From positions 15,960,202-16,024,201 of the forward strand of contig CM033738.1 of NCBI GenBank assembly GCA_019671005.1: a DNA stretch of 64,000 nucleotides, in the 5' to 3' direction. Both the position numbers and the translations under genes were made by a program. The stretch is from Hibiscus mutabilis (lineage: Eukaryota; Streptophyta; Magnoliopsida; Malvales; Malvaceae). The notes under the pieces are model-generated. The model was not told the DNA's origin and made no database searches. It worked only from the letters and a program-made list of their open reading frames with translations. Of this stretch, positions 12,119 through 21,937 are shown piece after piece. Positions within the stretch are counted from its first letter, which is position 1, and each line of letters opens with the position of its first letter.

Positions 12119-13613
12119 TGTTAAGTGTCTAAAAGTACTATTTTATTCACCCTTTTTATTCATATTATCGCTAGACTTAGGCTCATATTAGTTGCAGTAT
12201 TAGCCATTCATGCATGTTTGCATTGTTTCCTTGGTGGACAAGCTTGATTTCATATTTTTCTTAATTTTGTGGAAAAAGATATTGCTTTGGTGTGTGTACA
12301 GAATCACTTACCAATGCAAGGCTAGAACCAGTTGCCAGGGTAATGCATGAAGGAGATGCCGAGCTAGTTGCCAGGGCAATGCATAAAGGAGATGCCGAGC
12401 TAGTTGCCAGGGCAATTTTCATAAGGGATAAGATGATATGGTAGTCGAAATTGATGACTAGATAAGCCCAAGATGACGTGGGGCAAAGTTAAATCCCAAA
12501 GGAGTTTGATTTCCATGAAGAGGTAAAAGAGAAATTAAATCCCAAGAATATATGAGAAGTTCTAGAAGGAATTTAAATATAATAATGAATTATATTCTTT
12601 AAAAATATTTAATTCCAACTTAACTTCCTCCTCAAAAAGACTTTGACCTAGCCCTATAAATTGAGGACCAAGCCGTCAACTCCATAGGGAGAGAGGAGAG
12701 AAATTTCGATAAGAGCCATGAGAGATTTCAACAAGGCTTCAACCATTCTTCATCCTTTTCTTTTCTTGTTCAATTAGGATTATGTTAGGAATTCTTTGTT
12801 TTGTGTTTCTTTGGAACATAGCTATGAACTAAATCTATTTGGCTAAGGTTATTGTGTTTTGCGGTTGTGAGAAACAATTGGATTTTGATTAGGTAATAAG
12901 AGTTTGCACTTTCAGTTCAAGGTTTACTCATTCTTGGTTTTTCTTCTTATTTGCGAGTGAATTGGGAGAGGATCTCATAACTTCATCTATTTATCTAATA
13001 TCGGGAGAGTTAGATTCAAGAAACGAATGAGTATGGTCTTAATTCAATCTATTAATGGTGAAGATTAATCCGGCTTAGGAATAAGTTAAGGATTTCAACG
13101 GCTAAGAGGAGCGCAAGATTGGTTGTTGTTCACCCTTGATTCACGCAGGGATGTATTATCAAGGCATGCACAAATAGCTAGAGTTTTGACTTAGGGATAA
13201 GAAGAAACCATTGAAGAATGCTCCGTCGAACCTTGAAGTTGCTGCCCAGCCGCCCAAGTAGTTGCCCAGGCAACCGTCGATTAGTTGCCAAGGCAACCCC
13301 ACTGCGCAAGTTGCCACGGCAACTGAGTTGCCCTTGCACTCTTTTACCAAGACGATCCAATCGGCTATCACTCCCCAACTCACGATAACCTGGCCTATTC
13401 TCTCTCATTTGATTACATGTTCTTTTACTTATTTGCTTTCTAGTTTAGTTGTTAGTTAAACTCCTACAATTTTTTACTTGTGTTATTTTACTTTTTACAA
13501 TGCAGGAGATTAGATTCTTGAAGTGGCACCAATCCCTGTGTAGACGATATCTTTTATACTATAACTTGCGACATGTACACTTGCACAATTGCGGAACCTT
13601 ATTACGCGCAACA
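12119..13613 (+). repeat. Athila copy 1 full 3' LTR
   Basis: The 1495-bp LTR starts TGTTAAGTGTCT right after the polypurine tract and ends ACGCGCAACA. It contains an exact-length 36-bp tandem repeat with GTTGCCAGGGCAAT (starts 12331, 12367, 12403). It also has three perfect 14-bp palindromes GTTGCC-NN-GGCAAC at 13261, 13284 and 13310. A TATA-like CCTATAAATTGAGG at about 12651-12664 is a plausible promoter TATA box. Confidence 0.9.
12331..12416 (+). repeat. 36-bp tandem repeat, 2.4 copies, in the Athila LTR
   Basis: Starts at 12331, 12367 and 12403 with GTTGCCAGGG(T/C)AAT followed by GCAT(G/A)AAGGAGATGCC. It lies upstream of the LTR TATA-like site, where promoter repeats are common in LTR elements. 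Confidence 0.8.
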
Positions 13614-13629
13614 GTATCATAACCAGGTT
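13614..13629 (+). promoter_or_regulatory. Chromovirus primer binding site, initiator tRNA-Met type (decayed)
   Basis: GTATCATAACCAGGTT matches GTATCAGAGCCAGGTT, the complement of the 3' end of plant initiator tRNA-Met, in 14 of 16 positions. The first bases (TG) of the usual TGGTATC are missing because the Athila 3' LTR ends exactly here. This marks the start of the chromovirus internal region. Confidence 0.75.
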
Positions 13630-13891
13630 ATGATTGTTGGGGGTGGGTTATGGTTGGTTATGTATGTTGGGAAGTTGTTTGAAATGCATGTTGATTGAAT
13701 TGACTTTATTGTTATACACAGTGATGGATTGTATGTTATATGCCATGTTGGGGGTATGATTTGGGAAACATTGCCTTATTACTACTAATGAAAAATATTT
13801 TTGATTTGAAATGGAAGTCTTGGACCCTTGCTTGAAGATGGCCTAATTGTTTTTATTTTGGTGTTATCATGCCATAGACTCTTTGTTTACA

Positions 13892-15060
13892 ATGCCATCG
13901 AGGAGAGAATTACGTTTTAATATGAATGTGGGGAGGGAAAATGATAAGAATAATGTTGTGCCTGAGGGGTTGCCACCTCCTCCACCGAATCCATCTGCGG
14001 GTGTGGAACAAGTACCACCTGTGCAAGCTGGGTCAGCACTGGGTGATATGACACATTTGATACTGGCAATGATGGGAGCATTACAGGCATCGATGGCTGA
14101 AGTGCATGTGCCTGCACCAACACCAGTTGCTACTGCTAATTTGGGATTACCCTTAGAGCATTTACGTGTCCTAGGAGGGTCAAGTTTAGAGAGTTGTCGC
14201 CTGAGGCTTCTAAAGAGTGGTTTGCTAGCACAAATCGTATTTTGGATCAGATAGGTTGTTTTGATGCTCGTAAGATGTGATGTGCTGTATCTCTACTGCA
14301 TGGGGATGCGTATAGCTGGTGGACTATGGTGATTGCAAGTATGAAGGCCGACAATGTAACATGGGAAACCTTCTGGTCTGCCTTCCGAAAAAAGTATCTC
14401 AAAGCTAGATACCAAGATGAAAAGAAACGCGAGTTCATAGCTTTGGTGCAGGGGGATATGTCGGTATCTGAGTATGAGATGCAGTTTGTGAGGCTGAGTT
14501 AGTATGCTTCTGAAATGATGCCTGATGAGAAGAGCCGTTGTGACTGCTTCTTTTACGGATTAACGCACGAGGTTAAGACATATATGTTGGCTGCTAAGTA
14601 TGTTGATTTTGATGTATTGGTTTCGAGAGCCATGGATATTGAGCAGAGTTTGGGTTTGACATCCCGTGCTAGAGGATCTGGTCATGGTAAGAGAGTTACT
14701 GATGCTAATGCTAGGGGTGGCCGATATAAGAGGCACCGGATCAAAGATATCGACCTGAGCTTAGGAGAAGAGGTCAGTTAGGGCAGAGTTCTAGAGGTGG
14801 GATACCCGAGTGTGTTCAGTGTGGGAAGAAGTATTCGGGGGTTTGCTAGAGGTCGGATAGAGTTTGTTGGGGTTGTGGATCTTGAGACCATGTTAGATGT
14901 GATTGTCCTTAGATTGGACGAGCTGGGCCAGTTCCTGCACCAGTTGCAGCTAATACTTGCTGGAGTTGTGGGTCGGTTGATCATGTGAGGCATGACTGTC
15001 CTACATTAGCTAGAGGTGCGCATGCTCCTGCACCTACTGTGGCTGCCCTGAGAGGTTAAG
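13892..15060 (+). pseudogene. gag: Chromovirus gag
   Basis: The capsid/nucleocapsid precursor. The likely start is ATG at 13892 (MPSRRELRF), followed by a Pro-rich linker. A frameshift near 14170 moves the frame to one reading KFRELSPEASKEW, LLHGDAYSWW, WETFWSAFRKKY and QGDMSVSEYEMQF, the classical retrotransposon gag domain. It is interrupted by TGA at about 14279 and TAG at about 14501. Up to three zinc knuckles follow; the clearest, CWSCGSVDHVRHDC (about 14958-14999), is an intact C-x2-C-x4-H-x4-C that would bind RNA. A related CWGCGS-DHVRCDC at about 14865 has a stop inside, and CVQCGKKYSG near 14815 is incomplete. Non-functional. Confidence 0.88.
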
Positions 15061-15182
15061 GGCGTGGGCGAGGACATTTTCAGCCGAGAGATGGTAGGCG
15101 TAGGACTGTAGCACATACCATTGCTATTCAGCCGAATGGTGGTGGTCTTGCGAGGGTGTATGCACACCGTGAAGGACGCAAC

Positions 15183-15755
15183 AATACATATGTGATTGCA
15201 GGTACCTTTACTTTATAATCTTTGCCGTTATTTTCTTTGGTTGATTCTGGTTTCACCCATTCGTATATTCTTAGTTAGCATGCATAGTTGCTTGATATAC
15301 CTGTGGAGATTTTGAAAGTTGGGGTTCGAGTAACTAGTTCTTTGGGTGAGATGGTTGTGGTTAGGAAGTTATACTGAAGGTGTCCTTTAATGGTGCAAGA
15401 CCATGTGTTCGCTATGGATCTGATGGAATTGCCATTCCATGGTTTTGATGTAATATTGGGGATGGATTGGCTATTTGAGCATAGGGCAGTTGTGGATTTT
15501 GAAACCAAACTGATATCCTTTCGTCTTGCTGATGATTATGAAGTTGTGGTGGTTGGCGAGAATGCAAAGTTCCTGATCAATGTTGTTTCGACTTTGGAAA
15601 CAAGTCGAATGTTGGAACACGGATGTCAGGCATATTTGGCCTATGTTATGAATCTTGGATCTAAGGATGTACGTGTGCAGGACATCCGTATAGTTTGTGA
15701 TTTTCTGGAGTTTTCCCTGAAGAGTTACCGGGGTTGCCGCCAGATTGGGAGGTAG
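15183..15755 (+). pseudogene. Chromovirus aspartic protease
   Basis: The active-site triplet DSG is encoded at 15243 in LVDSGFTHSYI. The frame continues, with three stops before 15390, to FDVILGMDWLFEHRAVVDF near 15450, the second conserved protease block of this clade. A shift near 15710 is needed to pass into the RT lead-in GVFPEELPGLPPDWEVEF. Inactive because of the stops. Confidence 0.85.
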
Positions 15756-17012
15756 AGTTTAAAATCGAGACGTATGTTGATTCGGCACTAGTGTCTATTG
15801 CTCTATATCGCATGACACCTAAAGAGTTGAAAGAGTTAAAGACACAACTCCAAGAGTTGCTTGATCGGGGGTTTATTAGACCCATTGTTTCACCCTAGAG
15901 TGCGCCAGAGTTATTCGTGAAGAAGAAAGATGGTACAATGAGGATGTGTATCGATTATCGACAACTGAATAAGTTGACGATTAAGAACAAGTATCCCTTG
16001 CCGCGGATTGTTGATTTGTTTGATCAATTCCGAGGTGCATCGGTATTTTCTAAGATCGACTTAAGATCAGGATATTATCAGTTGAAGGTGAAGGGTGAGG
16101 ATGTGCCAAAGACTGTCTTTTGTACGAGGTATAGGCATTATAAGTTCTTAGTGATGTCATTTGGGTTGACCAATGCACCAACTGCGTTTATAGATAAGAT
16201 GAATCAGGTGTTTCATGAGTACTTAGACCAATTTGTAGTAGTGTTTATTATTGATATTCTTGTGTACTCTCGTACTGAAAAAGACCATGATGAGCACTTA
16301 CGGATTGTGCTTCAGAGATTGCTGGATAATCAATTATATGCTAAGTTGAGTAAATGTGAATTTTGGTTGAAGGAAATAGTTTTCCTTCGACATATGGTGT
16401 CGGCTGAGGGAATCCGTGTGGATTCACAAAAGATTGAGGCTGTGGTGAGTTGGAAGCCACCTAGGTCAGTGACGGAGGTGCGTAGTTTCCTTGGGTTGGC
16501 TGGATATTGTCACCGGTTTGTAGATGGATTTTCGAAGATTGTTGCACCTTTAACCAAGTTGTTGCAGAAGAACATTCGTTTTGAGTGGACGGAGGATCGT
16601 CAGCAAGCTTTTGAAAAGTTAAAGGAAGCTTTGACGCAAGCTCCAATCTTGATTCAACCTGAGTCGGAAAAAGAGTTTGTGGTATATAGTGATGCATCCT
16701 ATGTGGGTTTAGGGTGCGTGTTGATGCAAGGTGGGAAGGTGGTGGCTTATGCATCTAGGCAATTGAAGGTGCACGAGCATAACTATCCTATTCATGATCT
16801 TGAACTTGCCGCAGTGGTGTTTGCGTTAAAGATTTGGAGGTATCATCTTTATGGTGAGAAGTGTGTAGTGTACACGGATCACAAAAGTTTGAAGTATTTG
16901 ATGTTGCAGAAAGAGTTTAATCTTAGGCAACGACGGTAGTTGGAGTTGCTTAAAGATTATGACTTGACCATTGAGTATCATTCGGGTAAAACGAATATGG
17001 TAGCGAGATGCT
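15712..17012 (+). pseudogene. pol: Chromovirus reverse transcriptase and RNase H
   Basis: Strong gypsy RT motifs are present: FVKKKDGTMRMCIDYRQLN, FSKIDLRSGYYQL, SFGLTNAPTAF and the catalytic block VFIIDILVYS, where the family has F-I/V-D-D-I-L; the first catalytic Asp is replaced by Ile, so this copy would be catalytically dead. The RNase H part shows VVYSDASYVGLGCVL, HDLELAAVVFALKIWRHYL-like sequence and VVYTDHKSLKYL. TAG at 15896 and TAG at 16937 interrupt it; both sit where the family has Trp, which fits G-to-A transitions. The tether LLKDYDLTIEYHSGKTNMV follows the second stop. Confidence 0.92.
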
Positions 17013-18518
17013 TTGAGTAGAAAAGTTGTGGTTGAGTTGAGAGCTATGTTTGCTCGGTTGAGTGTAACCCGTGATGGAGATTTGTTAGCCGAGTTGCAGG
17101 TGAAGCCATCGCTGTCGCAAATGATAAAGGAGAAACAACCGTATGATGATGAGTTGGTATCTCATGTTAGGGATATCTTGGATGGGAAACCATCGGATTT
17201 TCATTTTAATGTTGATGGGGTGTTGTGTTTTAAGAACCGGGTAGTGGTGCAGCATGATGAGGAGTTGAGACGTATCATCTTGACCGAGGCTCATTCTAGC
17301 CCTTTTGCTATGCATCCCGGTAGTACCAAGATGTATCGAGGTTTGAAGGAGGAGTATTATTAGGTTGGTTTGAAGAAGGATGTGGCTGATTTTGTTGCTA
17401 GATGCATGGTGTGTCTGCGTGTTAAAGCTAAGCATCAATTTCCTTCTGGGTTGTTACAACAGTTGAGGTTACCAGAATAGAAATGGGAGAGAATCACCAT
17501 GGATTTTGTGTCGGGGCTACCTTTGACACCGACTGAAAAGGATTCCATTTGGGTGATCGTGGATCGGTTTGTGAAGTGTGCACATTTTTTACCGGTGCAT
17601 ACGATGTATGCTTTGGATAAATTGGTTGATCTTTACATCGTAGAGGTCGTGAAGTTGCATGGAGTGCCTAAGTCGATTGTGTCGGATAGAGATCCGAGGT
17701 TTACAACATGGTTCTGGGAATGTTTGCATCGAGCCCTGGGTACCCAGTTGCATTTTAGCACTTCGTATCATCCACAGACATATGGTCAGTCTGAGCATGT
17801 GATCCAGGTCTTGGAGGATATGTTGAGGTGTTGTATTATCGAGTTCCAAGGAACATGGGAAAAGAAGTTGCTGATAGTGGAGTTCGCTTATAATAACAAC
17901 TATCAAGCGAGTATTGAAATGGCATCGTATGAGGCATTATATGGTAGGAGGTGTCGTGCGCCTTTGTGTTGGGCAGAGGTTGGGGAGAAGTATATTTCTA
18001 TGCCCCATGTGTTGAAAGACACTTGTGAGAAGGTGAAGCTTATATCCAATCGCTTGAAAGCGGCATCCGATCGATAGAAATCCTACGCAGATTTGAAACG
18101 TAGAGAAGTGGAGTACGTTGTTGGAGACAAAGTGTTTTTGAAGGTTTCACCTTGGAAGAAGGTGATGCGCTTTGGGCGTAAAGGGAAGTTGAGTCTGAGG
18201 TTTATCGGGTCGTATGAGATTTTGGATCGTGTGGGTCCGTAGCTTATCGGTTGAGGTTGCCTCTCGAGTTGGAAAAGATCCATAATGTGTTCCACGTTTC
18301 GATGTTGCGAAGGTATTGGTCGGATCCCTCTCATGTTATGCCGATTGAAGATGTTGAGTTCAGGCCGGATATGACTTATGTTTAGGAACAAGTAGAGATC
18401 CTTGATACCAGCAGTAAGGTTCCACGTGGGAAGACGATAGAGCTCGTTAAAGTGTTATGGCAGCATCTAGGAGTTGAGGAGGCTACTTGGGAGAGTAAGT
18501 CGGACATGAAAAAGTAAT
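17013..18518 (+). pseudogene. Chromovirus integrase with C-terminal chromodomain-like part
   Basis: The HHCC zinc-binding part (HSSPFAMHPGSTKMYRGL, CMVCLRVKAKHQ) is split by a TAG at 17361, a family Trp position. The catalytic core starts at 17499 with D in MDFVSGLPLTP, D in VSDRDPRFTT and E in QSEHVIQVLEDML. Stops at 17479 and 18075 interrupt. The C-terminus reads KVFLKVSPWKKVMRFGRKGKLS, the GPY/F-like GSYEILDRVG, HNVFHVSMLRRY, and a chromodomain-like ending VLWQHLGVEEATWESKSDM with a final FPHLF. The chromodomain would guide insertion to marked chromatin. Non-functional. Confidence 0.9.
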
Positions 18519-18564
18519 TTCCGCATCTTTTTCCTCTAGGTAAATTTCAAGGATGAAATTTCTT

Positions 18565-18578
18565 AAGAGGGGGAGAGT
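18565..18578 (+). promoter_or_regulatory. Polypurine tract of the chromovirus
   Basis: AAGAGGGGGAGAGT lies immediately upstream of the 3' LTR start TGTAATGCCCCG. This is the expected RNase H-resistant primer for plus-strand DNA synthesis. Confidence 0.85.
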
Positions 18579-21500
18579 TGTAATGCCCCGATTTTGGGCC
18601 TAGGAGTTTTGGGGAACAGTTTAGTCAATCTTGAGGACCGGGATTAGAGATTCGAGTCGGATTCGGGATTTAAATTGGATTAAATATTTTTATTGAAGAT
18701 AAAAATATGGAAAAATAGTCTAAAATCATTATTAAATATATAAATGATTTTGCTAAAAACAATTTTGGAAAATGAAATTCGGAAATTGGACATTTTGGGT
18801 TAGTGACCAAAATGCAAGTTTGCAAAACTGTTTTTAGTGACTGTTTTGAAAATGGGTCAAAACTTTGAATCTTTAAGGATCTATTAATCCAAAAGGGTTT
18901 CATCAGATTTCTTTCTTTAATTAACTATTTTTAATTAAGTTTTAAGAGGTATAAATAAGGAGAGAATTTGGGAGAAAAGAAGTTACAAAATTAGTTACGT
19001 GAAATTCTTTTAAAAGCTTTGTATTCTTGATCCATTTTATATGATTTGTATTGGGTTTTGATAAATTAAACTCGGATTTATGGTTTAATTGATGATTTAT
19101 GATGAAAAATTATGGAAATCCGTAGTGATCTATTTTTGCTGAGTTAAGAATTGGTTTATAACTTGATTTTGATGTCTAAAATGATTATGAAGTGAGTTTT
19201 GATGATAGAATCCTGCAATCTAATGAATCTCTAATTTGCTAGGTTGTTAGTTAAGAGTTTTTAAGGTGTTGTGGTTGATTATTGCTTGTTGGAGGTATAA
19301 TGTTGTTTTAGGTTGTTGTTTGTGTGTTAATTGATGTTACTTGAAGGTTGAGATTCGTAGTTGTGGGCTGGGTTGAGGTTTTTGGTGAATCGATGATGTT
19401 TTCGGTTGTTGAGATAGAGTGTTGTGGAGGGCTATATTGGGTGCTGTTAATTGTTGTGTTGCTGTGAGTTTGGATGCATTGTAATGCATTAGATTATCTG
19501 TTATGATGTATTTGAAATAGGGGAAAGTAGTTCAGAAGTGAATCTTGGTGTTGAGGAGTTGCCGAAGGCTTGATTTGACATCGGCAAGGAAGGCGATTGC
19601 TTTGTCGGTGAGTGAAACGGATAAGAATGGCTTCTCAATGGTTTGAAAAGGTTTATGGGAGTCTAGACTAGGCTTGATACGCTGGTCTAAGACTCGAAAG
19701 TAAGTGAATTGGTTTTTCTCTCTCGTTTTCGGTTGGCAAATGCTTTATGAATGCACTTGTTTGATGAAGGTTTACCTCCTGTTTTATGTATGAAATGAGC
19801 ATGGTTTAATACTGGAAACTGATGTGAAATGATATTAGATGCATTGGGAAAGTAATGCATGATTTTAAAGAATGTTTGTGAACATGGTTTATGCATGGTT
19901 TAATGTATGTTGAGGTGTTTTGAATAATGCATATGAAATCAGTGAGGTATGTTTATAAAAGTGGATTATATTGGCAAGTGATGAATTGAAAATGTTATGG
20001 AAATGCTATCGGATATAATTGGATGGCCATAGGATTTAAAGTGCACTATAATAAGTCGTTCGTGGTTGTAGAGGTGGTACGAGAGGTACTTGCTCCGATC
20101 ATGTGAACCCCAATGTTGTTTAGGTAGCACTTTGATGGCTTTTACTCCAGCCATGAGCTGTAGAGGTTGATGCGTCGAATGTGTTTACTCCAAGTTGGAG
20201 GATTAGCCTTGGTAGTGTAGAGGTGGTGTATGTGTTGCACGGCTCCATGCCATTGAGCTGCAAGAGATTGCGAGATCTCTTGGGAAATCCGTGTATATGA
20301 TGTTACCGATGTTAATGATGGTTTTATGGAAATGTTGTGGTTGAGATGGATCACTTGTAAGCCAATATAATGTTTTAAATGTATCATGTTGATGGATTGA
20401 TTTGGAATAAAGTGTTTACACATGTTTTACTCCTTAAGCTTTGCATATGGGATGTTATGCATGGGAAATGCTTAAGTAGAGGGAATTGCATATGAGATTA
20501 TGCTGTGGAATCCATTATACATGTTGCATATGGTTTAATATGCTGATTTTGTAAAGACCAAGTGCATGTTTTGAAAGAATGGCATGATTGTTTTGAAATG
20601 GATTTTAATTGCATTGGATGATGATTTGTATTTTGAGCGTTCCTCACTAAGCAATGATTTCTTACGCTCTCTTTTATCATCAATGCAGATTGATTGAATG
20701 CAAGTGGCCTAGCAAGCAAGGAGGAGATTCCAAGACTTGATTTACCAAAGTATGTTTGGGTTTTAAAGTAGTAATAAAGGCAGTGTGGCTTAAATGATGT
20801 TGGGAGGGTTTGAGTGGTTACTTCTCCTTTTGAGCAAGTTTATATTGTTGCTTTGGACTTGTGATAAGCTTGATTTGTTGGATTTTGCATATGGTTCATG
20901 CATTGGTTGCTTGAGTATTAGAAAGAATGTCTATAGTTTACCTTTAAAGCATGATGATTGTTTCTTGATGTTTGGTTTATGGTAGTTGATGGTAAATGAC
21001 CAATGATGATGTTATTTGATTGTTAGAAGTATGCTTAAGTGTTAGAATTCCTAAACGAGGCTAAAAACTAGCAAATTTTGACGTTTCAGGTCAGGGCGTA
21101 TCGATAAGCCTATGCCCGTATCAATACTGGTAAGTGTTTCCAAGCACAACGTATCGATACACGGGAGACCGTATCAATACGGGTAAGCACATTTCCAGGC
21201 TTAGCGTATTGGTACACGGGTTACCATATCAATACGAGTCTACGATTTCAGGTATAGTGTATCGATACATGTGAAGGTGTATCGATACGGTTTTGAACTA
21301 TTGGAATCCGGGATTTTGTAAAGGCTCAGGCGTATCAATACACTTGCCCGCGTATCGATATGGGTGGCAGTTAAGTTAGTTGAAAGTATGTTTTAAGGTT
21401 TCTGTTTTCTCTCGTTTTAGTCCCTGAGAGATATACATGCAATTAAATGAGTTTAAATGATTGTTTTGACTTGAAATTTCACCAGAATGCATGTAATTGG

Positions 21501-21937
21501 TTTAATTGAGGATTGGTAACTTTAATTGTGAAATTGGTTCTTCGAAATAATGGAAATTATAGTTGGGTCCCTAGGTGTTATGTATGCAAATGGATGAGTT
21601 CGGATGATCATTTTAAGTTAAAGTTTGGCATGTATGCTTGTAGCCTGACTAATCGAAAATTGGTAAAGCAAATTACAAGTTAACCCTTATAGATTTGTAG
21701 ATTTATGTTTTGGTCCCTATTATTGTAAAGTGACCAATTGGATATCAATTCGATTCCTGATTGGGTTGGGTTTTCACTCGTTGTTTGTATGTACATGTAG
21801 GTAATAACCAGCATCTAGATAAGATGAAAAGAAAAAAATGGTCATATTTTCAGAGTTGTCTTCACATTTTACTTCGGTAAACTTAATGTAGCTCGTTCGG
21901 CTCGGTCTTGCGATTAGGCCGGGTCGATGGGGTTACA
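18579..21937 (+). repeat. Chromovirus full 3' LTR (3359 bp)
   Basis: It starts TGTAATGCCCCGATTTTGG and ends GGCCGGGTCGATGGGGTTACA, directly before target duplication ATATT. The block AGAGAATTTGGGAGAAAAGA to CTTTTAAAAGC (18961-19020) is inverted relative to the 5' LTR and the related solo LTR at 31998-34804. Ten GTATCGATAC-like palindromes lie at 21098-21361. The ORFs in it are short and not conserved. Confidence 0.92.
21098..21361 (+). repeat. Array of ten GTATCGATAC-type palindromes
   Basis: Ten-base sites start at 21098, 21118, 21151, 21171, 21206, 21226, 21259, 21279, 21332 and 21352. Many are perfect (GTATCGATAC) or one step away (GTATCAATAC). They come in pairs about 20 bp apart, with pairs about 53 bp apart. 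Related CGTACCGATG and CGTATCGGTACG sites occur in the solo LTR near 32105-32140. Confidence 0.85.

Larger units (their letters stand above)
2785..13613 (+). mobile_element. Athila-type Ty3/gypsy retrotransposon (copy 1), nested
   Basis: Two LTR copies (2788-3431, truncated; 12119-13613, full) share the same sequence from GATCTCATAAC to ACGCGCAACA. Between them are a tRNA-Asp primer site, gag, protease, RT-RNase H, integrase, and a separate downstream ORF with the plant transposon protein domain. That extra ORF and the tRNA-Asp primer define the Athila group. It lies inside the chromovirus: its right LTR abuts the chromovirus primer site exactly. Frames are broken by stops and frameshifts, but RT, RNase H and integrase are still easily recognised, so this is a moderately old copy. 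Confidence 0.9.
1777..21937 (+). mobile_element. Ty3/gypsy chromovirus (Tekay/Del-like), with a nested Athila element
   Basis: The element starts TGTAACGCCC at 1777 and ends GGGGTTACA at 21937. It is flanked by a perfect 5-bp target duplication, ATATT, at 1772-1776 and 21938-21942. Inside are gag with CCHC knuckles, protease, reverse transcriptase, RNase H, integrase and a chromodomain-like C-terminus, in gypsy order, then a purine-rich tract and a 3359-bp 3' LTR. The 5' LTR is reduced to about 1 kb because an Athila element sits at 2785-13613 and the DNA between was deleted. Long LTRs, the initiator-Met primer site and a terminal chromodomain fit the Tekay/Del group. All reading frames carry stops and shifts, so it is non-autonomous. 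Confidence 0.9.

Noticed and set aside
18670..18903. Minus-strand ORF in the chromovirus LTR, also present at 1868-2101
   Set aside because: It is open in both LTR copies only because the LTRs are copies; no domain, and antisense to the LTR.
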